A stretch of DNA of 64,000 bases. It comes from Arthrobacter sp. zg-Y919 (GTDB lineage: Bacteria; Actinomycetota; Actinomycetes; Actinomycetales; Micrococcaceae). Position numbers and translations under genes: made by a program. Where the stretch lies: NCBI RefSeq assembly GCF_030142045.1, contig NZ_CP126242.1, positions 2,542,001 through 2,606,000 of the forward strand, written 5' to 3'. This document shows, piece by piece, positions 52,348-61,131 of the stretch. Each line of letters opens with the position of its first letter. Positions within the stretch are counted from its first letter, which is position 1. Below the pieces are notes generated by a model that saw only the letters and a program-made list of their open reading frames with translations, did not search any database and was not told the origin of the DNA.

Positions 52348-54687
52348 GTGGCTCTTCATGATTCCCTGATTCCGCTGCTCGGCGGCGGCGCCGAGCCCGA
52401 GCAGCTGATGCACGTGCATCAGATTCCTGCGCGCCTGGCCGTCACTGCGCCATGGCCCGCCTGGGCACACCCCGACGTCGTTGCCGCCTATCAGGGGCTC
52501 GGCATCCAGGAGCCGTGGGCCCACCAGATGGAAGCCGCCGAAGCTGCGCACGCCGGCCAGCACACGATCATCGCCACCGGCACCGCATCCGGCAAGTCAC
52601 TGGCCTACCAGCTGCCCGTCCTCGATGCCATCCACCGCACCTCCCTGGATGACCGCGCCACCCTCGAGCCCTCCGGCGCCGTCGCCCTGTACCTGGCACC
52701 CACCAAAGCACTGGCCGCTGATCAGCTGGCCGCCGTGAAATCGCTGCGCCTTCCCACCGTCCGCGCCGAGACGTACGACGGCGACACGGACACCGGTGCC
52801 CGCCGCTGGATCCGGGACCACGCCAATCTCGTGCTCGCGAATCCGGACATGCTGCACTTCGGGGTGCTGCCGAACCACGCGTGGTGGGCCCGGTTCTTCC
52901 GTCGCCTGAAATACGTGATCATCGACGAGGCGCACAGCTACCGCGGGGTCTTCGGCTCCAATGTCGCGAACCTGCTCCGGCGGCTGCGGCGGATCTGCCG
53001 GTATTACGGTGCCGATCCGGTGTTCATTGGCGCCTCTGCCACGTCCGCCGAACCCTCGGAGTCCTTCAGCCGGCTCATTGGCGCGCCGGTCACCGCCGTG
53101 ACGCACGACCGTTCGCCGCACGGATCCACGACGGTGGCCCTGTGGGAGCCGCAGCTGACCGAGCTCAAGGGAGAGAACGGCGCCCGTTCGCGGCGCACGG
53201 TCGTGGCGGAGACCGCCGATCTGCTGGCCAACCTGGTGGCGGCACAGGTACGCACCATTGCCTTCATCAAGTCCCGCCGTGGGGCCGAAACGATTGCGAC
53301 CATTACCCGGCGGCTGCTGGATGAGGTGCATCCTTCGCTTCCGGACCGGGTGGCGGCGTACCGTTCCGGCTATTTGCCGGAGGAACGCCGGGAGCTGGAA
53401 CGGCGGCTGCGCAGCGGCGAGCTACTGGGCATCGCCAGTACCTCCGCCCTGGAGCTGGGCATCGACATTTCCGGCCTGGACGCGGTGCTGGTGGCCGGGT
53501 GGCCCGGTACCCGCGCCTCGTTGTTCCAGCAGATCGGCCGGGCCGGACGGTCGGGGCAGGACGCCCTGGCGGCCTTCGTGGCCAGCGACGATCCGCTCGA
53601 CACCTATCTGGTGCATCATCCGGAAGCCATCTTTGATATTTCCGTGGAGGCGACGGTCTTTGATCCGTCCAACCCGTATGTCCTCGGACCGCACCTGTGC
53701 GCTGCCGCGGCGGAGCTGCCGTTGACTCCCGATGAGCGGGAGCTGTTCGGCACCACTGCCGGCGGGCTGCTGGAGCAGTTGGTGGACCAGGGCTATCTGC
53801 GGCGCCGGCCCTCCGGCTGGTTCTGGACGCACCCGGAAAGCGCCGCGTCCATGGTCAACCTGCGGGCGGCAGGCGGTGGTCCGATCAATATTGTGGAGAC
53901 GGATACGGGCATGCTGCTGGGCACCATGGACTCTCCGCAGGCGCAGTACCAGGCGCACACCGGGGCGGTTTACGTTCATCAGGGACAGACGTTCCTGGTG
54001 GACGAGCTCAATGAAGCCGACCACTGCGCCATGGTGACCCGGACCAACCCGGAGTTCTACACCCAGGCCCGGGACATCACCCAGGTCGAGGTGCTGGAAA
54101 CCGACCGGACCTCGGAGTGGAACGGCATCCAGGTCTGCTTCGGCACGGTCAAGGTGACGACGCAGGTGGTGTCCTACCAGCGCAAGGCCCTGATCTCGAA
54201 CGAAATCCTCGGCGAGGAACCGTTGGAGCTGGAAGCCAAGGAGCTGTTCACCAAGGCCGTCTGGTTCGTCATCGACGAGAAGTTCCTGGTCTCGGCCGGA
54301 CTGGCGCCTGCCGATTTCCCCGGTTCCCTGCATGCCGCAGAACACGCGTCCATCGGGATGCTGCCGCTGGTGGCGACCAGCGACCGGTGGGACATCGGCG
54401 GGGTGTCCACGGCCCTGCATGCCGATACCGAGAAGCCGACCATCTTCGTCTACGACGGGCATCCCGGCGGTGCCGGCTTCGCCGAGCGCGGTTATGAGGC
54501 TGCCCGGATCTGGCTCACCGCGACCCGCGATGCCATCCGGGCCTGCGAGTGCGACGGCGGCTGCCCCTCCTGCGTGCAGTCCCCCAAATGCGGCAACAAG
54601 AACAACCCGCTGGATAAGAAGGGTGCCGTCACGCTCCTGGACGTGCTGTTGGATCATGCGCCGGACGCGCTGGTGCTGACCCCCTAG
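52348..54687 (+). CDS. DEAD/DEAH-box helicase with C-terminal zinc-binding DUF1998 domain (MrfA/Rv3649-like)
   Basis: A 779-residue superfamily 2 helicase. Walker A is ATGTASGKSLAYQLP, motif II is VIIDEAHSYRGVFGSN, motif III is FIGASATSA, motifs IV-VI include FIKSRRGAETI, SALELGIDISGLDAVLVAGW and QQIGRAGRSGQDA. The C-terminal MZB/DUF1998 domain has four Cys (ACECDGGCPSCVQSPKCG) as in Bacillus MrfA, a 3'-5' DNA repair helicase. GTG 52348 is used. The neighbouring leftward Tad locus gives the familiar helicase/secretion neighbourhood of Actinobacteria. Confidence 0.93.
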   Translation: MALHDSLIPLLGGGAEPEQLMHVHQIPARLAVTAPWPAWAHPDVVAAYQGLGIQEPWAHQMEAAEAAHAGQHTIIATGTASGKSLAYQLPVLDAIHRTSLDDRATLEPSGAVALYLAPTKALAADQLAAVKSLRLPTVRAETYDGDTDTGARRWIRDHANLVLANPDMLHFGVLPNHAWWARFFRRLKYVIIDEAHSYRGVFGSNVANLLRRLRRICRYYGADPVFIGASATSAEPSESFSRLIGAPVTAVTHDRSPHGSTTVALWEPQLTELKGENGARSRRTVVAETADLLANLVAAQVRTIAFIKSRRGAETIATITRRLLDEVHPSLPDRVAAYRSGYLPEERRELERRLRSGELLGIASTSALELGIDISGLDAVLVAGWPGTRASLFQQIGRAGRSGQDALAAFVASDDPLDTYLVHHPEAIFDISVEATVFDPSNPYVLGPHLCAAAAELPLTPDERELFGTTAGGLLEQLVDQGYLRRRPSGWFWTHPESAASMVNLRAAGGGPINIVETDTGMLLGTMDSPQAQYQAHTGAVYVHQGQTFLVDELNEADHCAMVTRTNPEFYTQARDITQVEVLETDRTSEWNGIQVCFGTVKVTTQVVSYQRKALISNEILGEEPLELEAKELFTKAVWFVIDEKFLVSAGLAPADFPGSLHAAEHASIGMLPLVATSDRWDIGGVSTALHADTEKPTIFVYDGHPGGAGFAERGYEAARIWLTATRDAIRACECDGGCPSCVQSPKCGNKNNPLDKKGAVTLLDVLLDHAPDALVLTP

Positions 54688-54770
54688 CCTCGGCTTCCTG
54701 GCGCCGAGGGCCGGGAACTCGCCACCTCTGGCGCCGGCGTCCTGGCCCTGGCTTCCTCCGTGCAGTTTTC

Positions 54771-55361
54771 TTAGCCGGGAGGCCCGGCACGTGCCGTGGC
54801 CGTGGCGGGATACGGCAGTGCAGGAACCCGCACCTGCGCTTCCACGGTGAGGATTCCCGCTTCGGGGTCCGCGGTGCACTTCCGCAGTGCTGCGTTGTTC
54901 CTTGCAGCCACTTCCCCCGCCACCCCGCAGGCGCCCCCTGGACCGGGACCGGCAGCGGCGTCGGATGCGGACCCGGCGACGGGTCCGGACCTTTGGCCCG
55001 TTGGCTGCAGACCACGCAGGGCATCGGCGCCGGCGAGCGCCGCCAGATCCGCAGCGGTGGCGGCCTGGACAGCACCCACCGATGCCTGCACCAGTACCAA
55101 GGCAGCTACCGAGAACCCCAGCAAGATGAGGCAGATACCGATCGCGGCAATCGTTCCGGCACCCCTGTCCTTCGTGTCGGAACTCCTGATCGTCGGGTCG
55201 GTGCCGTGCCGGTCGGTGTCATGTAGGTCAGTGCCGCGTCGGTCGGTGCCGCTGACGTCCATGCAGCTCCGGACACTCCGCGGGCGACAATCAGACCTAA
55301 CCGTCGCCTGGCCCGTTGTGCGGGGCGGCGGGACGGTTTCAGCGCTCAGGTCTGGCCCCAT
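54771..55361 (-). CDS. TadE-like minor pilin / secretion-neighbourhood protein (Rv3654c type)
   Basis: A 196-residue product, last in the Tad operon. One hydrophobic helix is preceded by the pilin-like pattern DRGAGTIAAIGICLILLGFSVAALV, but the Glu at +5 found in true TadE is absent. The following ATAADLAALAGADALRG segment (Ala-rich, DLAALAGA) is typical of the group annotated as helicase/secretion neighbourhood TadE-like. Before the helix is a low-complexity segment with four DTDR/GTD-type units. The start is uncertain: ATG 55361 has GGGGG upstream and overlaps the TadE gene; ATG 55376 and ATG 55262 are alternatives. Confidence 0.78.
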   Translation of the reverse strand: MGPDLSAETVPPPRTTGQATVRSDCRPRSVRSCMDVSGTDRRGTDLHDTDRHGTDPTIRSSDTKDRGAGTIAAIGICLILLGFSVAALVLVQASVGAVQAATAADLAALAGADALRGLQPTGQRSGPVAGSASDAAAGPGPGGACGVAGEVAARNNAALRKCTADPEAGILTVEAQVRVPALPYPATATARAGPPG

Positions 55362-55764
55362 CAGGCAGACCCCCATCCCCGGGAAAGGCGACGGCGTCGG
55401 CGGAGAGTTCCAGCGGCAGCAGGCTCAGCACTGGAAGGGACAAAGCCCTGCGGACCTCCACTACTGTCCACTGATCCTCTTCCGAAAGCACCAACTGAGC
55501 CGGGCTGCCCGCCAACCGCTCCACGGCAGCCTCTGCTGCTTCCCGGTCCGCACGCATGATCTCCCTTGCTGCTGCCCGGGCTGCCTCCTCCAGCCGCAGC
55601 TGTGTAACTCCCGCTGCAATGCCCGTTAACCCGCCTACAAGCACCAGCACAATGGCCGGCAGCGCCACGGCGAACTCTGCGGTGACGGCGCCCCGGTCCC
55701 GCCCACCCCTCGGATCCCCCGCGGCGGTTCCCGGCATCGCCATTCCTTTCATCCGTCCTTTCAT
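55339..55764 (-). CDS. TadE family pilus assembly protein
   Basis: A 141-residue pseudopilin-like protein. DRGAVTAEFAVALPAIVLVLVGGLTGIA has the prepilin-like Gly followed by Glu at +5 and a hydrophobic helix; the C-terminal domain (residues 45-141) is extracytoplasmic. It probably incorporates into or assembles Flp-like fibres made by the Tad machine. The start ATG overlaps the DUF4244 stop (ATGA), and the 3' end overlaps the next gene. Confidence 0.86.
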   Translation of the reverse strand: MKGRMKGMAMPGTAAGDPRGGRDRGAVTAEFAVALPAIVLVLVGGLTGIAAGVTQLRLEEAARAAAREIMRADREAAEAAVERLAGSPAQLVLSEEDQWTVVEVRRALSLPVLSLLPLELSADAVAFPGDGGLPDGARPER

Positions 55765-56405
55765 CCGAGGGTCAGCGCGGACCGGATCAGGGACACCAGC
55801 ATCGACCGGACTTCATCGCTTCCCAAGACCACAGCAAGGAGCCCGGCAAAGGCCACGGCAGCCAACGTGGCGATTGCATATTCCGCTGTAGCCATTCCCG
55901 CTTCCCGGTCGGACCAGGCCGGAGCGGAAAGCTCCGCGGCGGTAGTTCGGCGCCTTACAGCGGGTTTTGCCGCCAGGCCTGCTGCAGGGTCATCTTCCGG
56001 GTGTCCTCCTGAGCCGCCTTCGCGGGGAGAACCCATGACCGGTTTAACCAGCGTGAGCCTCCGGGTAACAGGAGCAGCCCGCCCGGACAGGCTGTGCAGT
56101 CCGTGGCGTCCGTCAGTCAAAGGATTGGGGCAGATACTGCGGACAGCGGCATTTTCGTCGGTCCGCAGAGCCGCACCGACCGGCGCAATGCTGACCGCGG
56201 ACCCCGCCATGCCGGCGGAATCCACACCGTCGGAGCGCCCAGCAACGCCGGAGGAGGCAACGTTTCTCTCGGGCATCACAACGGCACCAGATCCAACGCT
56301 GCCAGCGGGCTTCCCACCGGCGTCACCGGGGACGGCAAGCGGCAGAAGGTGATGAGGCATGGCCGGGGACGGACGGCTGGAGATGGATGCGGGGATCGGT
56401 GCCAT
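55761..56405 (-). CDS. DUF4244 protein, Flp-pilin-like, with long N-terminal extension
   Basis: The last 44 residues are a pilin-like segment: SDREAG then MATAEYAIATLAAVAFAGLL, with Gly before Met and Glu at +5, as in Flp prepilins cleaved by a prepilin peptidase, ending in SMLVSLIRSALTLG. That matches DUF4244 (Rv3656c type), usually under 110 residues. Here a strong AGGAGG ribosome site before ATG 56405 predicts 214 residues, with a leader of 170 Gly/Pro/Ala/Arg-rich residues. An internal ATG at 56036 is possible but has a poor ribosome site. By my reading the extension has somewhat lower GC at third codon positions than its neighbours. No prepilin peptidase gene is in the window. Confidence 0.8.
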   Translation of the reverse strand: MAPIPASISSRPSPAMPHHLLPLAVPGDAGGKPAGSVGSGAVVMPERNVASSGVAGRSDGVDSAGMAGSAVSIAPVGAALRTDENAAVRSICPNPLTDGRHGLHSLSGRAAPVTRRLTLVKPVMGSPREGGSGGHPEDDPAAGLAAKPAVRRRTTAAELSAPAWSDREAGMATAEYAIATLAAVAFAGLLAVVLGSDEVRSMLVSLIRSALTLG

Positions 56406-56576
56406 GGTATTTCCTCCTAGTGGAAAGTTTCTGAGGAACTCGATCCTGTTGCTGACCGGTTCGCGATAGATGCTCATGGTGTGCTGTTTGGAACAACCGG
56501 GCGCCGGCAGAGGGCTGTGGAGGAGGACACCGTTTCCTCCCCGCCGGCCGGGGCCCAGTGCCCTGCTGGAAACCCG

Positions 56577-57266
56577 TCATAAACCGCCGGGCAGCAGCGA
56601 CAGCAGCAGCGGCACCACCGTCAGCGCGACGAAAGCGGGAAGGGAACACAATCCGAGCGGCACGACAAGACGCACCCCAAGAGCTGCCGCCCGGCGCCTA
56701 CTCTCGGCTTGTCTGCGCCGTCGAAGGGAGTCGGCCTGTGAATAGAGGACGGCAGCTGACGGGGCTCCGATGGTTGCCGTAAAGCGCAGCGCCGGCCCAA
56801 GGGCCTCGAGCGCCGAGGAGGGTTGCACGAAGGGACCTGTCTGCGCGGAGGGACCTCTCTGCCCAGCCGGCACCGTTCCCGGCGAAGCCTTGGTCTGTCC
56901 CGGGGAGCGCTTGGTCCCCCGCTGCTTTATCCGGGCGGTCCGCTGTCCGGACGCGCCGCCGCCAGCTGAAAGCTGCCATGCGGTTTCCCAGGGAACACCG
57001 AGCTCCAGTGCCCCCAAAAGACGGGTAAGGTCCCGGCGGGTTGCCGGGTCCACCCCGTCGGCCAGTATCGCCAGCGCGGAGGTCAGAGGTTGCCCGGCTT
57101 CCAACATTGCCGCTATGAGGTCAAGCATCAGGGCGGGATCGCTGATCCAACCGCTCTGAGAATGTATAGAAGCCCTGCTGCGTTCCCGCGGCACCGGGCG
57201 CCTGCCCTCCGGCAGCAGGAGAAGTGCCGCCGCAGCCAGACACACAAAGACCACCAGGCCGCTCAC
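56577..57266 (-). CDS. Type II secretion F-domain protein, TadC-like
   Basis: A 229-residue inner-membrane platform protein. The T2SSF pattern is visible at ALMLDLIAAMLEAGQPLTSALAILADGVD, with an N-terminal helix (LVVFVCLAAAALLLLP) and a C-terminal pair (ALGVRLVVPLGLCSLPAFVALTVVPLLLSLL). A Gly/Ser/Lys/Gln-rich insert of about 45 residues lies in the middle. The start is GTG 57266, overlapping the TadB stop (GTGA); the longer open frame upstream is antisense noise within tadB. Confidence 0.85.
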   Translation of the reverse strand: MSGLVVFVCLAAAALLLLPEGRRPVPRERSRASIHSQSGWISDPALMLDLIAAMLEAGQPLTSALAILADGVDPATRRDLTRLLGALELGVPWETAWQLSAGGGASGQRTARIKQRGTKRSPGQTKASPGTVPAGQRGPSAQTGPFVQPSSALEALGPALRFTATIGAPSAAVLYSQADSLRRRRQAESRRRAAALGVRLVVPLGLCSLPAFVALTVVPLLLSLLPGGL

Positions 57267-58057
57267 CCCGGCCCCACCGAGGAGGGGCTTTGTGCCTCCC
57301 GCACCAGTCTCGCGGACCAGAGCCGCCCGGCCAACCAGAAGCCGCCGCCCGCCACGGCTGCCGCCCATCCCAGTGGTGTGGCCGCGAGTACGTGAAGCGG
57401 GTTGCCTCCCAGCAGGTAGCCCAGCAGCATTCCGCCCGCAGGAAGCCACGTCAGCAGCCGCACGGTTGCGCGGGGACCAGCAAGGGCCGCGTCGCGGTCG
57501 GCGGACGCATCCCGGGCGGCATCCAGTTGTCCGGCATAACGGGCGAGTACTGCAGACAGCGGGGCACCGCTGCGTTCGGACACCCGGATGCATACGGCAA
57601 GTCCTGCCCACAGCTCACGGAGCAGCTGCTCATGTGGCGAGCGGGCGTGGGAACGGGGAGGTGCAGGTCCGGACTGCCCGGCGCGACCCGATTGGCTTGC
57701 GGCGGCCAGAACAGGAACAGGACTGAACCCCATGGAAGCAGTGGCCGCTGCCGCCTGCAGCACGGGAGTGAACGGGTGAACAACGCCTCCGTTAGCGCTT
57801 TCCGCATCGTAAAGTGTGGCCGCGTCGGCCCAGATGCGGTGCGCCGGCCGTCCCGCCGCGAGGAGCCCAGCCAATTCGCGGACCAGCAGGGCAGGGGCGT
57901 CCCCCTCCACCCCGGCCCGGTTCCGCAGCCGCGACAAGGGCCGGGGCGATTGGCGCGGGCGCCGGTCCCCTGGAGGAATCAGCACCCGTCTTCGATCCGG
58001 CACCGTCCAAAACAGCACTGCCACTGCAAGCAGCACCGAGGCCGTCAGCCCGTCCAT
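57263..58057 (-). CDS. Type II secretion F-domain protein, TadB-like
   Basis: A 264-residue membrane protein. The T2SSF-like stretch is LLVRELAGLLAAGRPAHRIWADAATLYDAE, then ELWAGLAVCIRVSERSGAPLSAVLARYAGQLDA. Helices: N-terminal TASVLLAVAVLFWTVP, and C-terminal LLTWLPAGGMLLGYLLGG and LGWAAAVAGGGFWLAGRLW. It partners with TadC to form the platform. It starts 121 nt after the TadA stop; that gap holds nothing I recognise. Confidence 0.85.
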   Translation of the reverse strand: MDGLTASVLLAVAVLFWTVPDRRRVLIPPGDRRPRQSPRPLSRLRNRAGVEGDAPALLVRELAGLLAAGRPAHRIWADAATLYDAESANGGVVHPFTPVLQAAAATASMGFSPVPVLAAASQSGRAGQSGPAPPRSHARSPHEQLLRELWAGLAVCIRVSERSGAPLSAVLARYAGQLDAARDASADRDAALAGPRATVRLLTWLPAGGMLLGYLLGGNPLHVLAATPLGWAAAVAGGGFWLAGRLWSARLVREAQSPSSVGPG

Positions 58058-58178
58058 AGTTCCGCCGCCCTACCCACCACAGCCAATCGAGCGAATGGAA
58101 CAGCCGGTGAAGCCAGTGAAGAGACCGTCGAAGCCGTAGTCAATGGAGCCACCACCGGACGGGTACGTGTCGCCATGG

Positions 58179-59381
58179 TCAGGCAGCCCCGTCCACACCA
58201 TGTGCCGCCAATCGGCGCTCCAGTTCCGCCCACCCAGCACGCCGCTGATAACCGGTACCTGTTCGGACGAGCGCCGGAATGGCTGTCAGCCGGCCGCCCG
58301 CCATGCCCAGGACGGCAACTTCGGAAACAATGCGGCCACCCGCAGCACGGTTCAGGTGGACCACCACGTCCAAGGCAGCCGCCGCCTGCAGCTCCACAGC
58401 GTCCGGCGTCATCCCGGCGAGCGCGCCTAGAGCGGCCAGCCGGGCAGGGACGTCCGCTGCCGAGTTGGCATGGATGGTTCCACCCGCACCGTCGTGCCCG
58501 GTATTCAGGGCAGCCAGCAACTCCCGCACCTCTGCTCCGCGGCACTCCCCCACCACCAACCGGTCCGGGCGCATGCGCAGCGCCTGCCGGACCAGTTCCG
58601 CCTGGTCCAGAATCCCCGTGCCCTCCACATTTCCGTGTCTGCTCTGCAACCCGACCACGTGCGGGTGCACCGGGTTCAGTTCCGCGGCGTCCTCGACCAG
58701 CACCACCCTCTCCTGAGGCCCGCTCAGGGACAGCAAGGCTGAAAGCAATGTTGTCTTCCCGGTACCGGTTGCCCCGCTGACCAGCAAGTTCAGACGCTGG
58801 CGAACAATGTTCCGCAGTACGGTTTCGCACTGCTCGTCCAGGGTTCCGCCGCGCGCCAGCTCGCCAAGGGTGAAGGTCCGGTTCCGGTGGATACGGATCG
58901 ACAGGAGCGTTGAACCCGTGGAAACGGGAGCAAGGACGGCGTGTACCCGGTAGCCCTGCAGCTGGACGTCGACGCAGGGGCAGGAATCGTCAAGCCGCCG
59001 CCCGCCGGCAATCACCAGCCGGGTGGCCAGCGCCTGTACATCGGAGTCCGCTGCGAAGCGCACCCCGGTCAGTTCCAGTCCCCGCCCGGCGTCCACCCAG
59101 ACCCGGTCCGGTCCGTTCACCAGAATGTCGCTGACCCCGGGCAGCGCTGCCAGCGGCTGCAGGACGCCCAGTCCCTGGACTTCCGCTCGGACCCGGTCGA
59201 CCGCGTGCAGGGCTCCCTCCGATCCCAGCAGCCGCCCGCTGGCCTGCACCGCCGCTGCGAGCCGCGCGCCGGTGACTGGCTCGGGATGGGCCAGCATCCG
59301 GTCCCGCACCCGCGCCAGCAACGGATCGGGGCCAATGGCCGGTGCGTAGCTGCCGGGAAAGGTGCCTCCGGTGGCACTCAC
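58179..59381 (-). CDS. Tad secretion ATPase, TadA/CpaF family
   Basis: A 400-residue hexameric secretion ATPase that powers fibre assembly. Walker A is VSGATGTGKTTLLSALLSL, the Asp box is RVVLVEDAAELNPVHPHVVGLQSR, Walker B is RPDRLVVGECRGAEVRELLAALNTGHDGAGGTIHANS (acidic Glu and His box). The N-terminal domain (about 1-140) matches CpaF-type ATPases. Its ATG overlaps the CpaE-like stop (ATGA). It corresponds to mycobacterial Rv3659c. Confidence 0.93.
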   Translation of the reverse strand: MSATGGTFPGSYAPAIGPDPLLARVRDRMLAHPEPVTGARLAAAVQASGRLLGSEGALHAVDRVRAEVQGLGVLQPLAALPGVSDILVNGPDRVWVDAGRGLELTGVRFAADSDVQALATRLVIAGGRRLDDSCPCVDVQLQGYRVHAVLAPVSTGSTLLSIRIHRNRTFTLGELARGGTLDEQCETVLRNIVRQRLNLLVSGATGTGKTTLLSALLSLSGPQERVVLVEDAAELNPVHPHVVGLQSRHGNVEGTGILDQAELVRQALRMRPDRLVVGECRGAEVRELLAALNTGHDGAGGTIHANSAADVPARLAALGALAGMTPDAVELQAAAALDVVVHLNRAAGGRIVSEVAVLGMAGGRLTAIPALVRTGTGYQRRAGWAELERRLAAHGVDGAA

Positions 59382-60583
59382 GGGTGTGCCCCGGCTGGAC
59401 GGGGCAGAACCTGGTCCAGTATCCGTCGGACGCCGCGCCTGATCCCGGGCCGCCCCAGACAGGACAGCACCCGCCCGGTGTCCATGGCCCGGTCCATCCC
59501 CTTCAATGAGGGAACATACCCCGCCAACGGGAGCCCGAGGGCCTCAGCGGTCCGCAGCTCATCAAGTCCGTCGCCGAGAGAACCACGGACCACAACTTGG
59601 ACGGGAACCGGCCCCAGATACGGCAGCAGCGTACGTGCGGCCAAGATACCGGCGGCCCTGCCCGGAACCACCAGAAGCACCTGGTCACAGAACGGCAGCA
59701 GGCAATCCGGACCCATTGCACGGCCAAGATCCACCAGAGTCAGTCCATACCCGCTACGGGCCGCGTCCATGACCGCCCGGATCACCCCTACATCCGGGGA
59801 AGGTTGACCGCCGCCCCGTGCCAGCAAGGAAAAACCTGCCAGCGCCGGCAGCCCTGCTGCCAGCTGCACCGGGTTCAGGCTGCCGCTCAATTCCACCAGG
59901 TCCGGCCAGCGGATGCCCTCCAGCTCCCCGGCCCCCAGCACCCATTCGAGGCCGGCACCCCATGGATCCCCTTCCACGAGCAGCACGGGTTCGCCCCGGT
60001 CCGCCGCTCCGGCGCTCAGCCAACACGCGACGGCGGAAGCCCCGGCCCCGCCGCAGCCGCCCAGCACGCCCAGCACCACCCCGCCGGAAACACTCCGCTG
60101 CCTGCTCAAGTAACCGGCGAGCCACCCCGCGGCGGCGGGCAGGATGGCCACCCGCGCCGCAGAACTCGCAGCAGCAACATCCCAAATGCCGGTGTCCGGT
60201 GCCAGCCCCACCACAATGACCTCGGTTTTCCCTGCCCCCGGAGGTAAAGCACCCGGACTGGAAGCCGCCCGGACTCCCGGAATGCCGCGCTCGCCGCCCC
60301 CACGCTCGGCCAGTGACCGCACATGGTCACTGCCCAGCAGCAGCACCTCAGGTTCCAGTGCCAGGGCATCTGCGACGCCCGCGGCCACGGAGATTTCAAC
60401 ACCGGCTGCGGCAGCCAGGCGTGCCACTTCGTCCCGCAGCCCTTGGTCTTCGGCTACCAGCACCACGACGGCGCCCTCGCCAGGCATAGTCCCGCGCAAC
60501 CGTCTGCCGCGCCTGCCGTCAGGCTCCGGCAGCGGCCCGGCGCGTCCCGACGCATAGGCTTGGGTGCCTTGTTCCTCGTTCAT
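59378..60583 (-). CDS. CpaE/Ssd-like protein with degenerate Walker A
   Basis: A 401-residue MinD/ParA-like protein of the secretion-neighbourhood CpaE-like group (Rv3660c, septum-site-determining-like). An N-terminal receiver-like domain (VVVLVAEDQGLRDEVARLAAAAG) precedes the P-loop region GVLGGCGGAGASAVACWLS, where the usual KGGxGKT/S lysines are absent, so ATP hydrolysis is doubtful. VLLVEGDPWGAGLEWVLG and LTLVDLGRAMG follow. The ATG at 60583 follows GGAAGGGTGGGCGC. It is first in the seven-gene leftward Tad operon and probably guides fibre localisation. Confidence 0.88.
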   Translation of the reverse strand: MNEEQGTQAYASGRAGPLPEPDGRRGRRLRGTMPGEGAVVVLVAEDQGLRDEVARLAAAAGVEISVAAGVADALALEPEVLLLGSDHVRSLAERGGGERGIPGVRAASSPGALPPGAGKTEVIVVGLAPDTGIWDVAAASSAARVAILPAAAGWLAGYLSRQRSVSGGVVLGVLGGCGGAGASAVACWLSAGAADRGEPVLLVEGDPWGAGLEWVLGAGELEGIRWPDLVELSGSLNPVQLAAGLPALAGFSLLARGGGQPSPDVGVIRAVMDAARSGYGLTLVDLGRAMGPDCLLPFCDQVLLVVPGRAAGILAARTLLPYLGPVPVQVVVRGSLGDGLDELRTAEALGLPLAGYVPSLKGMDRAMDTGRVLSCLGRPGIRRGVRRILDQVLPRPAGAHP

Positions 60584-60740
60584 GCGCCCACCCTTCCGGG
60601 CGGGCTGCCTATCCATACATCCACAGCGCGGTCACTGGGGAAACCGACCAACCGTCAAGGACGTGTGGAGGGGAAGCTTCCGTGCAGAAGTCCTCTTTCA
60701 GTCCTACCGGGACTGCAGGGATTTATCGCCCCGGAGGACG

Positions 60741-61013
60741 CTAGGCCTTCTCCCCGAGACCCGGGGACACCGGGATGTAGTCGATCTTGTTACCGCCGCC
60801 GAAGGCCTTTTTCGGCACCCGGGAGAACCCCTTGGCGTCCAGGCCGTTTTTCGCCCGGAAAACTGCCAGCGCGTCGTCGTACGCCTGGTTAAGGACGGCA
60901 CCGGACACCACTTCGCTGGTGCCGTCGGTGAACGTGATGCTGACGGAAATGGAGCCGGGGAAATGCCGGTCCATCCGGATGAAGCCGTCGGTGTCCTGCA
61001 TAAGAGTGATCAA
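60741..61013 (-). CDS. Hypothetical protein, 90 residues
   Basis: I do not recognise this protein. It starts at TTG 61013, with GGCGG 6 nt upstream (ATG 61001 is the alternative), and continues MQDTDGFIRMDRHFPGSISV, SITFTDGTSEVVSGAVLNQA, then a Lys-rich C-terminal half (AVFRAKNGLDAKGFSRVPKK). It is soluble with a likely beta-sheet first half and a helical second half. It is leftward, upstream of the Tad operon by 157 nt and divergent from the polymerase gene (118 nt between starts). Confidence 0.65.
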   Translation of the reverse strand: MITLMQDTDGFIRMDRHFPGSISVSITFTDGTSEVVSGAVLNQAYDDALAVFRAKNGLDAKGFSRVPKKAFGGGNKIDYIPVSPGLGEKA

Positions 61014-61131
61014 GTGGTTCCGCCTTTGGTGATGGTGAACCTCCAGTCTTCCCTATCCGGGCCGGCGGCGCGTGCGGAAGGCACGCAGCGCCCGTCCCCG
61101 GCCCGGGCCGCTTCCGGGTGAGAATAGAAGC

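Noticed and set aside
58045..58830. An open frame within tadA on the same strand
   Set aside because: It is out of frame with the ATPase motifs and has no ribosome site; a shadow.
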